The notes: a model not told the origin generated them from the sequence alone. 62,592 bases of DNA from Asaia bogorensis (GCA_945897825.1 CAMDGX010000014.1:1-62592); one strand, 5' to 3'; counted from the first letter of the stretch, positions 41,839-51,087 are shown. A program made the numbers and translations.

Positions 41839-42731
41839 ACTTTCTGGGCATCGATGCCGGCGGCACCGAGGTGCGCTGGGTGGTGTGCGACCGCGACGGC
41901 AACGGCGTGGCGCGCGGCGCGATGGCGCCGGTGACGGGGCATCTGTTCCTGGCCGAGGCGCGCGCGGGGTTCGAGGCGTTCGCCGGCGAGCTGGGTGCCG
42001 CGGTGGCCGATCTGCGGATCGGCGCGGCGGTGGCGGGGATCACCGGGCTGACCGGCGATTCGGCGGAGGCGGCGGCGGCGCGCGACATCCTGTCCGAGGC
42101 GCTGCGGCTCGATCCGGCGCGCATCGAGGTGCAGGACGATCTGTGGATCGGCTACCGCGCGGTGTTCCAGCCGGGGCAGGGGCATGTGGTGTATTCCGGA
42201 ACCGGATCGGTCGGGATGCACATGCGCGCCGACGGCACCGTGGTGCGGGTGGGTGGGCGCGGCATCCTGATCGACGATGCGGGCTCGGCCTTCGCGATCG
42301 GGCGCGCGGCGCTGAACGTGGTGTATCGGCGGATCGACCGCGGCGAGGACCCCGGTGCGTTGGGGGCGGCGTTGTTCGCGGCGGTGGGCGACGACAGCTG
42401 GAACACCATGCGCGCCCATGTGTATGGCGGCGGGCGCACGGCGGTGGCGCTGCTGGCCCTTGTGGTGGCCGAGGTGGGTGATGGCGATCCAGCTGCGCTG
42501 GAGATCATGCGCGAGGCGGGGCGGGAACTCGCCGTGCTGGCGGGCGCGCTGATTGCCCGCGAGGGGGAACGGGATATCGTGCTGCTCGGCCGTGCCGCGG
42601 GGTTGCATCCGGCGATTTCGCTGGCGATGGGCGAGGCATTGCCGGGCGTGGCGCTGCGCATGGCGGTGACGGATGCGGCGCTGGCGGCGGCGCGGCTGGC
42701 TTGCGAACGGGCGCGGCCCGGCGCAGGCTGA
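41835..42731 (+). CDS. BadF/BadG-type sugar kinase (N-acetylglucosamine kinase-like)
   Basis: 298 residues of the ASKHA fold: phosphate-1 motif FLGIDAGGTEVRWVVCD, VVYSGTGSVG (phosphate 2) and GRGILIDDAGSAFAIGR. This BadF/BadG/BcrA/BcrD branch includes GlcNAc kinases. GTG start overlapping nanE's stop by GTGA strongly implies a joint task: phosphorylate ManNAc (or GlcNAc), then epimerise the 6-phosphate. It is shorter than the usual 300-330 but has all motifs. Confidence 0.85.
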   Translation: MNFLGIDAGGTEVRWVVCDRDGNGVARGAMAPVTGHLFLAEARAGFEAFAGELGAAVADLRIGAAVAGITGLTGDSAEAAAARDILSEALRLDPARIEVQDDLWIGYRAVFQPGQGHVVYSGTGSVGMHMRADGTVVRVGGRGILIDDAGSAFAIGRAALNVVYRRIDRGEDPGALGAALFAAVGDDSWNTMRAHVYGGGRTAVALLALVVAEVGDGDPAALEIMREAGRELAVLAGALIAREGERDIVLLGRAAGLHPAISLAMGEALPGVALRMAVTDAALAAARLACERARPGAG

Positions 42732-42771
42732 TGGCTTCGAAATTCCACGACAGAAACGGCAGGTAAGCCCC

Positions 42772-44370
42772 ATGGACGGAAAACGCCCGGTTGTCTCCTC
42801 GGTGCACGGCATGGTTGCCGCGGCCCATCCGCTGGCCGCTGCGGCCGGCGCGCGCATTTTGGCGATGGGCGGCAACGCCTTCGACGCCGCGGCCGCCACG
42901 ACGGCGGCGCTGAACGTGGTGGAGCCGTACATGTCCGGCCTCGCCGGCCTCGGCTATGCCACCTGCTACATCGCCGCCGAACAGCGCGTGCGTTGCCTGA
43001 ACTACGCGCCGCGCATTCCGTCGAAGTTCCCGGCGGGCAAGTTTGCCGAGCGCGAGGAGATCCAGCGCCATCCGCTGGCCTCCGGCACGCCGGGCAACCT
43101 GGCCGGCTGGTGCGAGCTGGTGCGCGCGCACGGCAAGCTGTCGCTGGCCGAGGTATTCGCCCCGGCGATCGCCCTGGCGCGCGACGGCTTCCCGCTCGGG
43201 CGGTTCAACGTCGAGCTGACCAACCTCTCGTGCGTGCAGCTGGCCGACCATGCGCAGTATGCCGAGCTGAACCGCGTGTATGCCTTCGGGCGCGGCAAGG
43301 TGAAGCTGGGCGAGGTGCTGAAGCAGCCCGACCTCGCGGCGACCTACGAGGCGATCGTGGCGAACGGACCCGGCTATCTCTATGGCGGGCCGCTCGGCAA
43401 GAAGATGGCCGACTACCTGCAGTCGATCGGCGGCTGCATCACCGAGGCGGACCTCGCGGCGGTGAAGCCGGAATGGGTCGACCCGATCAGCGTCGATTAT
43501 CGCGGGCTGAAGGTGCACTCGATGTCGCCGCCGTCGGAGGCATTCCAGTGGCTGCTGACGCTGCGCATCCTGGAAGGGTTCGACCTGTCGCGCATGGAGC
43601 GCAACGGGGTTGACCACCTGGATACGGTGTTCCGCGCCATCCGCCTCGCCGCCGGGGTGCGCATCGCGCGCAACAACCCGAACCCGGCCGAGCTGGCCGA
43701 GATCCTGTCCGACGCGCATGTGGCCAAGCTGCGCGCGCGCGTCGCGGACGGCAAGCCGGTCGAGGGGCCGACCGAGCAGTTCGTGACGCCACAGCCGATC
43801 GACCTGAACAAGGAACACACCACCTCGCTGTCGATCGCCGACAAGTTCGGCAACGCGGTTTGCATCACCCAGTCGCTCGGCGCCGGCTTCGGCAACGGCA
43901 TCGTCGTTCCCGGCACCGGCGTGTGCATGAACAATTTTCTCTATTGGTCGGAAGTTGATACCGGCGGACGTGCGCCTCTCGTCGCGGGGGGCGAGATCGC
44001 GCTGTGCGTGTCGCCCAGCATCGGCACGCGCGACGGCAAGCTGGTGCTGTCGATCGGCACGCCGGGCAGCTACGGCATCATGCAGACGCAGGTGCAGGCG
44101 CTGGTGCAGTACGTCGATTTCGGCCTGGAGATCCAGGACGCCATCGCCGCGCCGCGCGGACGGCTGTGGGACGGCACCAAGATTGATGTCGAGGGCCGCA
44201 TCCGCGACGAGGTGATCGCCGCCCTGGTGCGGCGCGGGCACGGTGCGGTCAAGGCGCCGGACTTCACCATGCAGGTGGGCGGCATGCAGGCGGTGGCGAT
44301 CAACCCGGACAGCGGGGCGCTCACAGGTGCGGCCGACCCGCGGCGCGACAGCTACGCGGTGGCGCCCTGA
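42772..44370 (+). CDS. Gamma-glutamyltransferase family protein, copy 1
   Basis: 532 residues; an Ntn-hydrolase that self-cleaves before a catalytic Thr. SSVHGMVAAAHPLA, GGNAFDAAAATTAALNVVEPYMSG, SGTPGNLAGWCE, the nucleophile in EHTTSLSIAD (Thr350 or 351), and PSIGTRDGKLVLSIGTPGSYG are visible. No signal peptide, so unlike classical periplasmic GGT it is cytoplasmic. ATG 42772 follows AGGTAAG. 40 bp downstream of the kinase, it probably belongs to the same operon. The substrate may be gamma-glutamyl, cephalosporin-like or another amide. Confidence 0.9.
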   Translation: MDGKRPVVSSVHGMVAAAHPLAAAAGARILAMGGNAFDAAAATTAALNVVEPYMSGLAGLGYATCYIAAEQRVRCLNYAPRIPSKFPAGKFAEREEIQRHPLASGTPGNLAGWCELVRAHGKLSLAEVFAPAIALARDGFPLGRFNVELTNLSCVQLADHAQYAELNRVYAFGRGKVKLGEVLKQPDLAATYEAIVANGPGYLYGGPLGKKMADYLQSIGGCITEADLAAVKPEWVDPISVDYRGLKVHSMSPPSEAFQWLLTLRILEGFDLSRMERNGVDHLDTVFRAIRLAAGVRIARNNPNPAELAEILSDAHVAKLRARVADGKPVEGPTEQFVTPQPIDLNKEHTTSLSIADKFGNAVCITQSLGAGFGNGIVVPGTGVCMNNFLYWSEVDTGGRAPLVAGGEIALCVSPSIGTRDGKLVLSIGTPGSYGIMQTQVQALVQYVDFGLEIQDAIAAPRGRLWDGTKIDVEGRIRDEVIAALVRRGHGAVKAPDFTMQVGGMQAVAINPDSGALTGAADPRRDSYAVAP

Positions 44371-44386
44371 GGCGTGGCGAAGGAAG

Positions 44387-44480
44387 ATCGGGGGCGTTGC
44401 CCCCGAACCCCTACCAGGGGGCCGAGCCCCCTGGACCCGCGACCGCTGGCGGATGGGGTCTGAGGCCGCTGGCCTTTCTT
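44387..44480. repeat. Intergenic repeat family B, copy 1
   Basis: GGGGGCGTTGCCCCC hairpin, then CCAGGGGG CCGAG CCCCCTGG hairpin and a GGCCGCTGGCC stretch. It separates the two gamma-glutamyltransferase genes. Core GGGCCGAGCCC..TGGACC is shared with copies 2 and 3. Confidence 0.8.
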
Positions 44481-44502
44481 TCCAATGCACCGAGGATCAC
44501 CC

Positions 44503-46101
44503 ATGAGCGATAGCAGGCCGATCGTATCGTCGGTGCACGGCATCGTGGCCGCGGCGCATCCGTTGGCAGCATCGGCGGGCGCGCGGCTGCTGTGGCAGGG
44601 CGGCAACGCCTTCGACGCGGCGGTGGCGACGGCGGCAGCCCTCGGCGTGGTGGAGCCGTTCATGTCGGGCCTGGCAGGCAACGGCATGGCCACTGTCTAC
44701 ACCGCGCGGGAGAAGCGGGTGCGCACCCTGCAGTTCCGCGCCGGCGTGCCGCGCGGCTTTCCGGTGGGGCGGTTCACCAAGCGCGAGGAGTTGCAGCGCG
44801 GCGCGATGAGCGTCAGCGGCCCAGGCAACCTGGCCGGCTGGTGCGAACTGGTGGCCACGCGCGGCACGAAGACGCGGGGCGAGGTGTTCGCCCCGGCGAT
44901 CGCGCTGGCGCGGGATGGCTTCCCGATGACGGGCTACAACGCGGCCGGCACCAACATGTCGGCGCGCGGTCTGGCGGGGCAGCCTTCCTTCGACCTGTGG
45001 AACGACACCTATGCCGGCGGCTACGGCGAGGTGAGCGCCGGGCAGATGCTGCGCCAGCCGGACCTTGCCGCGACATTCGAGGCAATTGCCGCCGCGGGGC
45101 CGGGCCATCTGTATGGCGGCGCGCTCGGCCAGGCGATCGTGCGGCATGTGGGCGACCTGGGCGGCTGCCTGTCGATGCAGGATCTGCTGGACGCGCAGGC
45201 GGTCTGGGCCGACCCGACCGTGGCCTCCTATCGCGGGCTCGATGTGCATGTGCCGCCGGCGCCGAGCCAGTCTTTCCAGTTCCTGCTGGCGTTGCGCATC
45301 CTGGAGGGGTTCGACCTCGCGCGCATGGAGCGCAACGGCGTGGCGCATCTCGACACGATGTGGCGCGCGGTGCGGCTGGCGGCCGGGGAGCGCATCCGAG
45401 TCGGCCGGCCCTCGGCGCAGGCGATTGCCGAGTTGCTGGGCGACGCCAATGTGGAGCGGCTGCGCGCGCGGGTGATGGACGGCGTGCCCATCGACGGCCC
45501 GACCGAGCAGTGGATCGCCCCGCCGGCGGAAAGGCAGCCGGGGCAGCACACCACCTCGCTGTCGGTGTCCGACCGCTGGGGCAACGTGGTGTGCATCACG
45601 CAGTCGCTCGGCGCGCTGTATGGCAGCGGGGTGGTGGTGCCTGGCACCGGGGTGTGCCTGAACAACGCGCTGTTCTGGGGCGAACTCGATCCGCGCGGGC
45701 CGAACGCGCTGGTGCCTGGCGGGGCGCTGATGAGCGCGGTGTCGCCGAGCATCGCGCTGCGCGACGGCGCGCCCGTCCTCGCGCTCGGCACGCCGGGCAG
45801 CTACGGCATCACCCAGACGCAGGCCCAGGCGCTGGTGCAGCATGTCGATTTTGGCCTGGGCATCCAGGCGGCGATCGAGGCGCCGCGCGCCCGGCTGTGG
45901 GACGGGCGACGGGTGCAGGCGGAGGCGCGGTTCCGGCCGGATGTCCTGGCGGAGCTTGGCGCGCGCGGCCATGCGGTCGAGGCGCCGGCGGACTGGACGA
46001 TGGCAGTGGGCGGCATGCAGGGCATCGCGCTCGATCCCGAAAGCGGGGCGATGACCGGCGGGGCCGATCCGCGGCGCGAGGGGTATGTTGTTGCGGCTTG
46101 A
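44503..46101 (+). CDS. Gamma-glutamyltransferase family protein, copy 2
   Basis: 532 residues, exactly as long as copy 1 and collinear with it; the nucleophile motif QHTTSLSVSD falls at the same position (Thr350/351). Conserved: SSVHGIVAAAHPLA, GGNAFDAAVATAAALGVVEPFMSG, GTPGSYGITQTQAQALVQHVDFGL. No signal peptide. It arose by tandem duplication; diverged blocks around residues 150-180 and 270-300 suggest different substrates. GAGGA precedes ATG 44503. Repeat family A copy 7 follows 8 bp after the stop. Confidence 0.9.
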   Translation: MSDSRPIVSSVHGIVAAAHPLAASAGARLLWQGGNAFDAAVATAAALGVVEPFMSGLAGNGMATVYTAREKRVRTLQFRAGVPRGFPVGRFTKREELQRGAMSVSGPGNLAGWCELVATRGTKTRGEVFAPAIALARDGFPMTGYNAAGTNMSARGLAGQPSFDLWNDTYAGGYGEVSAGQMLRQPDLAATFEAIAAAGPGHLYGGALGQAIVRHVGDLGGCLSMQDLLDAQAVWADPTVASYRGLDVHVPPAPSQSFQFLLALRILEGFDLARMERNGVAHLDTMWRAVRLAAGERIRVGRPSAQAIAELLGDANVERLRARVMDGVPIDGPTEQWIAPPAERQPGQHTTSLSVSDRWGNVVCITQSLGALYGSGVVVPGTGVCLNNALFWGELDPRGPNALVPGGALMSAVSPSIALRDGAPVLALGTPGSYGITQTQAQALVQHVDFGLGIQAAIEAPRARLWDGRRVQAEARFRPDVLAELGARGHAVEAPADWTMAVGGMQGIALDPESGAMTGGADPRREGYVVAA

Positions 46102-46109
46102 GGAAGCAT

Positions 46110-46227
46110 GTTCTTTTTTGAAAAAAAGAACCAAAAAACTTTCCCCCCTTTGCACCCGGCAATCGACCCACGCACGGACTGAAATGGACAAAAGTCTTTT
46201 TGCTTCTTTTTCTTCAGAAAAAGAAGA
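46110..46227. repeat. Intergenic repeat family A, copy 7 (inverted orientation)
   Basis: The only copy in the reverse orientation: right hairpin first, then the TTTGCACC arm, then the left hairpin. Between two co-directional genes, 8 bp after the GGT stop and 27 bp before the MFS start. Confidence 0.9.
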
Positions 46228-46254
46228 TTCTTCCTTGCTTGCTTCGGCCCACCG

Positions 46255-47436
46255 ATGACCCCCCGCCCCGCCTCCCTGATGCTGCTGGCGCTCGGCACCA
46301 TGTCGGTGCAGCAGACGTTTGCCACGGTGGGACGCGGCCTGCCGCCAATCCTGGCGCCGGCTGTCGTGGCGGATCTCGGGCTCGATCCGGCGTTGCTCGG
46401 CGTCTATGTGGCGATCGGCGCGGTGGCGTCGCTGCTGTTCCAGCTTGGCTGCGGCAGCTACATCCTGCGCCATGGTGCGCTGCGCGTGAGCCAGGCGGCG
46501 CTGGCGTTCGTCGCGGCGGGGCTTGCGCTGTCCACCGTGGGGCCGCTGGCGCTGTGGGTGGTGGCGGCGATCATCGGCGGCGGTGGCTCGGCGATGTCCA
46601 CGCCGGCGAGTTCGCACCTGCTGGCGCGCTACACCGAGCCGCGGCTGATGCCGCTGGTATTCGCCATCAAGCAGACCGCGGTGCCGGTGGCGTTGCTGAT
46701 CGCCGGGCTGCTGGGGCCGTGGATGACGGGGCTGTGGGGCTGGCGCGGCGCGATGCTGGTGACGGCGGTCGCGTGCTTCCTGTTCGTGCTGATGCTGCAG
46801 CCGTATCGGCGGGAGTTCGATTCCGACCGCCAGCCCGGCTACCCGGTGAAGCTGGGCGATTTCGTCACGGTGATCGCCGCGGTGCTGCGGGCGCGGCCGC
46901 TGCGCACGCTGGGGCTGGCCTGCTTCGCCTTCAACGGGCTGCAGACGGTGTTCACCTCGTATTTCGTGCTGACGCTCACCTCGCTCGGCTACGGGCTGGA
47001 AGGCGCGGGGGCGATGTATTCGCTGGCGATGATCGTGGCGATTCCCGGGCGCATCTTCTGGGGGTGGGTGGCCGGCGGCTACGTGGCGCCGCGGCTGCTG
47101 ATGGCGTGGCTGGCGATCGGCATGGCGGCGGGGGCGGCCGCACTCGGCATGATCGGGCCGGACTGGCCGGTCTGGCTGACGGGGCTGGTGGCGGTGGCGC
47201 TGAGTGCGACGGTGATGTCGTGGCACGGGGTGGTGCTGAGCGAGTGCGTGCGGCTGGCGCCGCCGGGGATGTCGGGCGCGTCGACGGGCGGCGTGCTGTC
47301 GTTCGGGCAGCTTGGCGCGCTGATCCTGCCGCTGCTGTTCGCCGCGCTGCTGGGCTTCACCGGCGATCTCGGCATCGGCTACCTGGTGTGCGGCTTGCCG
47401 GGGTTGGTCGTGGGGGTGATGCTGCTGCGGCGATAG
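46255..47436 (+). CDS. MFS transporter
   Basis: 393 residues, about 12 hydrophobic segments (for example LYVAIGAVASLLFQLGCG, ALWVVAAIIGGGGSAM, GIGYLVCGLPGLVVGVMLL). The loop signature after helix 2 is weak (GCGSYILRHGALR). The substrate is unknown; by position it could import the substrate of the amidohydrolase/GGT enzymes. No ribosome binding site precedes ATG 46255 and the leader is occupied by repeat copy 7, as at the TSUP gene. Confidence 0.85.
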   Translation: MTPRPASLMLLALGTMSVQQTFATVGRGLPPILAPAVVADLGLDPALLGVYVAIGAVASLLFQLGCGSYILRHGALRVSQAALAFVAAGLALSTVGPLALWVVAAIIGGGGSAMSTPASSHLLARYTEPRLMPLVFAIKQTAVPVALLIAGLLGPWMTGLWGWRGAMLVTAVACFLFVLMLQPYRREFDSDRQPGYPVKLGDFVTVIAAVLRARPLRTLGLACFAFNGLQTVFTSYFVLTLTSLGYGLEGAGAMYSLAMIVAIPGRIFWGWVAGGYVAPRLLMAWLAIGMAAGAAALGMIGPDWPVWLTGLVAVALSATVMSWHGVVLSECVRLAPPGMSGASTGGVLSFGQLGALILPLLFAALLGFTGDLGIGYLVCGLPGLVVGVMLLRR

Positions 47437-47450
47437 TGCGGGAGGCGGGG

Positions 47451-48350
47451 ATGGCGGAGCGAGTGGGGTTCGTGGGGCCGGGGCTGATGGGCCATGGGGC
47501 GGCGAAGCACATCCTGCTGAAGGGGCACAAGCTCGCCGTTCTCGGCCATCGCAACCGGGTGCCGGTCGATGACCTGGTGGCGCGCGGGGCAGCCGAGGTG
47601 GCGGATATGGCGGCTCTGGCGGCGGCGAGCGACGTGATCCTGATGTTCCTGCCGGGCGCGCGCGAGGTGGAGGCGACGGTTGCCGCCCTGCTGCCGCATA
47701 TCCGCCCCGGCATGGTGGTGGCCGATGCCAGCACCGGCGACCCCGACACGACGCGCCGGCTCGGCGCGCTGCTGGCCGCGCGCGGGGCGGCGATGGTCGA
47801 CGCGCCGGTGGGGCGCACGCCGAAGGAGGCGGAGGAGGGACGGCTGTCGAGCATGCTCGGCGGCGACCCCGAAGCTGTCGCGCGGATCCGCCCGATCGTG
47901 GCGTGCTACGCGGACACCATCGTGGAATGCGGACCGCTCGGCGCGGCGCTGACGGTGAAGCTGGTGAACAATTTCGTCAGCTTCAGCAACGCGATGATCG
48001 TCGGCGAGGCCTTCGCCGCCGCCTCGCGCATGGGCGTGGACCTCGCCGCCCTGGCCGCGGTGATCGAGGCCGGCGGGTCGAACAGCGTGATGTTCTCCTG
48101 GATCGCGCCGTGGATCCGCGCCGGCGACGACAGCCTCGGCCGTGGCCGGCTGGGGATGGGGCAGGGGGTGCTGGAGGCCTACCGCTCCCTCGCCCACCAA
48201 TCCGGTGCGCCGACCGCGATGGTCGACGCCGCCAGCCGGACCATCGCCGCGATCGTGGCGGCCGGGCACGGCGCGCGCTTTGTGCCCACCCTGCCGGGGA
48301 TCATGGCCGAGATGGCCGGCGCGCCGTTCCGCGCGCTGGACACCCCGTAG
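47451..48350 (+). CDS. NAD(P)-dependent beta-hydroxyacid dehydrogenase (HIBADH/6PGDH-like)
   Basis: 299 residues. Rossmann motif GFVGPGLMGHGAAKH at the N-terminus (Pro replaces the more common Leu/Asn region), VILMFLPG, DASTGDPDTTRR, DAPVGRTPKEAEEG and the catalytic Lys in VKLVNNF (about residue 170). Oxidises a 3-hydroxy acid to the semialdehyde or runs in reverse. It is 14 bp behind the MFS gene with a good GGAGG site, so the two form an operon for transport and oxidation of one compound. Substrate not readable. Confidence 0.9.
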   Translation: MAERVGFVGPGLMGHGAAKHILLKGHKLAVLGHRNRVPVDDLVARGAAEVADMAALAAASDVILMFLPGAREVEATVAALLPHIRPGMVVADASTGDPDTTRRLGALLAARGAAMVDAPVGRTPKEAEEGRLSSMLGGDPEAVARIRPIVACYADTIVECGPLGAALTVKLVNNFVSFSNAMIVGEAFAAASRMGVDLAALAAVIEAGGSNSVMFSWIAPWIRAGDDSLGRGRLGMGQGVLEAYRSLAHQSGAPTAMVDAASRTIAAIVAAGHGARFVPTLPGIMAEMAGAPFRALDTP

Positions 48351-48362
48351 AAGCCCGGTTGA

Positions 48363-49499
48363 TCAGCCCTTTGAGGGCTCGATGAGGTATTTCGCCCCGG
48401 TGGCGCGGCGGCTGTAGGCGGCGATCGCCTCCGGGCGCAGCGCCTCGGCCAGCCCGACCGACGCCGAGTAGTGGCTGGCGAAGGTGGAGGTCAGCTCGGC
48501 GGCCACGCGCGCCTTCATGCGCGCGGCGGTCTCGGCGCCGAACTGCGCCAGGCGCGGCATCAGCAGCCAGCCGCCCAGGCCCCAGGCGCTGCCGAAGCTT
48601 CGGGTGAACTCGGTCGGGCGCGTATCCAGGCTGCCGTAGATGTAGACCTGCTTGTGCACGGAGGAGCCGTAGCGGCTGTAGGTGGTGGCGCGGCGAATGA
48701 TGGCCGCCTCCATCGCCGAGAGGATCTGCCCGGCCAGGCGCCCGCCGCCGGTGGCGTCGAAGCCCAGCGTGGCGCCGGTTTCCGCCAGCGCGTCGGTCAG
48801 CCGCTCGGTGAAGTCCGCCGCAGTGCTGTCCAGCACATGTACCGCCCCCTGGCCGCGCAGCAATGCGGCCTGCTCCGCGCTGCGCACGATGTTCACCAGC
48901 GCGATGCCGTCGGCCCGGCAGATGCGCACCAGCATCTGGCCGAGGTTGGAGGCGGCGGCAGTGTGCACCAGCGCCGTGTGGCCCTCGCGCCGCATCGTCT
49001 CGACCATGCCAAGTGCGGTGAGCGGATTGACGAAGCAGGAGGCGCCCTGGGCTGCGGTGGCGCCTTCGCCGAGCACCAGGCAGTCGGCCACCGGCAGGGT
49101 GCGGTACTGCGCATACATCGCGCCGCCGAACATGGCGACGGTGCGGCCGAGCAGGTGCGCCGCGCCCTCGCCCGCGGCGATCACCTCGCCGGCACCCTCG
49201 TTGCCCACGGGCAGGGACTGGTCGACGCGGGCCGCCAGCGCCGTCATGAACCGCTGCGCCACGGGGGCGGTGAGCGTGGGGCGCGACGCGCTGCCGCCGG
49301 TGCGCGCGGCCGAGAGGTCGGCCGGCCCAAGCAGCAGCCCGAGGTCGGACGGGTTGATCGGCGCCGCCCCGATGCGCACCAGCACCTCGCCCGCGGCGGG
49401 GGGAGCCACCGGCACCTCGGCCAGCGACAGTTCGATCTCGCCGCTGGAACGCAACAGCGAGCGGAGCTGGAGGCCGGTGTCGGGCAGGGATTCGCTCAT
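48363..49499 (-). CDS. MDR-family quinone oxidoreductase-like dehydrogenase
   Basis: 378 residues of the medium-chain dehydrogenase/reductase superfamily without zinc-binding cysteine clusters, so quinone-reductase-like. EVLVRIGAAPINPSDLG, PVGNEGAGEVIAAG, and the cofactor region TAAASNLGQMLVRICR, in which the usual GxxGxxG is degenerate, followed by GATLGFDATGGG. Complete at both ends; convergent with the hydroxyacid dehydrogenase gene (12-bp gap). Electron acceptor and substrate unknown. Confidence 0.87.
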   Translation of the reverse strand: MSESLPDTGLQLRSLLRSSGEIELSLAEVPVAPPAAGEVLVRIGAAPINPSDLGLLLGPADLSAARTGGSASRPTLTAPVAQRFMTALAARVDQSLPVGNEGAGEVIAAGEGAAHLLGRTVAMFGGAMYAQYRTLPVADCLVLGEGATAAQGASCFVNPLTALGMVETMRREGHTALVHTAAASNLGQMLVRICRADGIALVNIVRSAEQAALLRGQGAVHVLDSTAADFTERLTDALAETGATLGFDATGGGRLAGQILSAMEAAIIRRATTYSRYGSSVHKQVYIYGSLDTRPTEFTRSFGSAWGLGGWLLMPRLAQFGAETAARMKARVAAELTSTFASHYSASVGLAEALRPEAIAAYSRRATGAKYLIEPSKG

Positions 49500-49630
49500 C
49501 GTGGATTTCCTCCGATTGGGCCGCGGTCGGGATACCTAGCCGGGTCGCTGGCATGCGGCAAACGGACCGACCGGGATCGCGGGCGGGGGCGGGGCGTTTT
49601 CCGCATGGTTCACCATCCGGACGCCGAGCC

Positions 49631-51058
49631 GTGCCGCGAAACCCTGCCTCCGTCCTGCCCGCCTCGCCCTTCCGGCTGCAGCTCTCCCTCGCGGACGTGA
49701 TGGAGCACCGGACGTGGCGGCACGCGCGCGTCGTGGCGCTGGATGCGCTGGAGCGGGGCGAGAGCGTGGCCGTGCTTGGCCCGTCGGGCACCGGCAAGAC
49801 CCTGCTGTTGCGCAGCATCGGGCAGGCGCTGGAGGGGTTGGGCTGGACGGTCGCCACCGCCGGAGGCGGCGTCTGGCCGGACAATGCGGCGCAGGCCGGT
49901 GTGCTGCTCGTCGACGAGGCTGCGTCGCTGTCGGCGCAGGCGCTGGCCAAGCTGGGCGCGCTCCCATGCCCGTTCGTGCTGGCGGCCCTGCCCGGCTTCG
50001 CGCCCCACCTGTCCGGCCTGGCGCGGCCGATCGCCTGGGTGACGCTGGGGCCGCTGTCGGCGAAGGAGGTGGCGCGCGTGGTGGCGGCGCGGATGCGGGC
50101 CGCCGGGCGCGATCGGGACGTGTTCGAGGCCGCGGCGTTGCAGGCGCTGGCGCATCACTCCGGCGGGCGTCTGCGGCTGGTGCTGGTGCTCGCGGGGGCG
50201 GCGCTGTTCCTGGCCGACGACGAAGGCGTCGCACGGGTGACGGCCGGTCACGTGGCCGAGGCGGCCGCCATGCGGGCCGGGCCGGGTGAGCCGGCCGAGC
50301 ATGTGCCGCCGACGCCGGCCGAGCAGCCAGGCAACGGGCCGGCGGCGCGCGGGGCGGAGATGCGGGTCAGGCTCGACGGGGCGCGACCGGTGCGCCCCGC
50401 TGGGCCACGCGCGTCTCAATCGGGAACCTGGCTGCGCCGGACCACGGTCGCGCTCGTGGCAGCCGGGCTGGCGCTGGCCGCGCTGGCGGCGGTGGTGATG
50501 CCGCGGCTGGGGCAGGCACCGACGCCGCGGGTGGAAGCCCCGCAGACCATGGCGGTCGTGCCCCCGGCGACGCAACCGGTTGTGCCGGCTGTTCCCGCGC
50601 CGGAGGACATCGCCGCCGCCGAACCCACCCCGCCGGCACCCGAGCAGGCCCTTCCAGCGCCGCCGCCCGCGCCGCCGCTGGCCCCTCCGCCGGTCGCGCG
50701 CCGGGCTCCCGCTGTCGCGCGACCGGCGCCGCGCGCCGATGCGACCGATGCCGCACCCGTCCCGCCACGCGCGCAGTTGCCGCCCCTGGTGGAGGAGGCC
50801 TCGCCGGTGCCGCCGTCGCCATGGTGGGTGGAGCGGTCGACGCCGCCAGCGGCAACCCAGGCCACGCCGGAGCGGCGGATCGTGACGCGCGAACCCGCGA
50901 ACATCCGCGGGCAGCCGAGCATCGCGTCTCCCGTGGTGCGCATCACCTCGGCCGGGATGGTGCTGCGGGTGTTCGCCCAGCGCGGACCCTGGCTGCAGGT
51001 GGGCGACAGCGGCGCGTGGGGCTGGGTCCACTCGGCCGTCGTCCAGCTGGTGCCATAG
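49631..51058 (+). CDS. AAA-type ATPase fused to a transmembrane helix and SH3b domain (ExeA/GspA-like layout)
   Basis: 475 residues from GTG 49631; an ATG at 49553 would add 26 Arg-rich residues and nearly abut the divergent gene, so I prefer the GTG. Walker A GPSGTGKT near residue 49 and Walker B GVLLVDEA near 91, then an AAA lid. A single TM helix at about 268-294 (VALVAAGLALAALAAVVM), a Pro/Ala-rich periplasmic linker, and a C-terminal bacterial SH3 domain (REPANIRGQPSIAS...WLQVGDSGAWGWVH) that probably binds peptidoglycan. It resembles GspA/ExeA, which pair an ATPase with a PG-binding domain, but with SH3b instead. No secretion genes are adjacent. Confidence 0.8.
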   Translation: MPRNPASVLPASPFRLQLSLADVMEHRTWRHARVVALDALERGESVAVLGPSGTGKTLLLRSIGQALEGLGWTVATAGGGVWPDNAAQAGVLLVDEAASLSAQALAKLGALPCPFVLAALPGFAPHLSGLARPIAWVTLGPLSAKEVARVVAARMRAAGRDRDVFEAAALQALAHHSGGRLRLVLVLAGAALFLADDEGVARVTAGHVAEAAAMRAGPGEPAEHVPPTPAEQPGNGPAARGAEMRVRLDGARPVRPAGPRASQSGTWLRRTTVALVAAGLALAALAAVVMPRLGQAPTPRVEAPQTMAVVPPATQPVVPAVPAPEDIAAAEPTPPAPEQALPAPPPAPPLAPPPVARRAPAVARPAPRADATDAAPVPPRAQLPPLVEEASPVPPSPWWVERSTPPAATQATPERRIVTREPANIRGQPSIASPVVRITSAGMVLRVFAQRGPWLQVGDSGAWGWVHSAVVQLVP

Positions 51059-51087
51059 CGGCCGCTACCCGGCGGGCAGACGCAACG

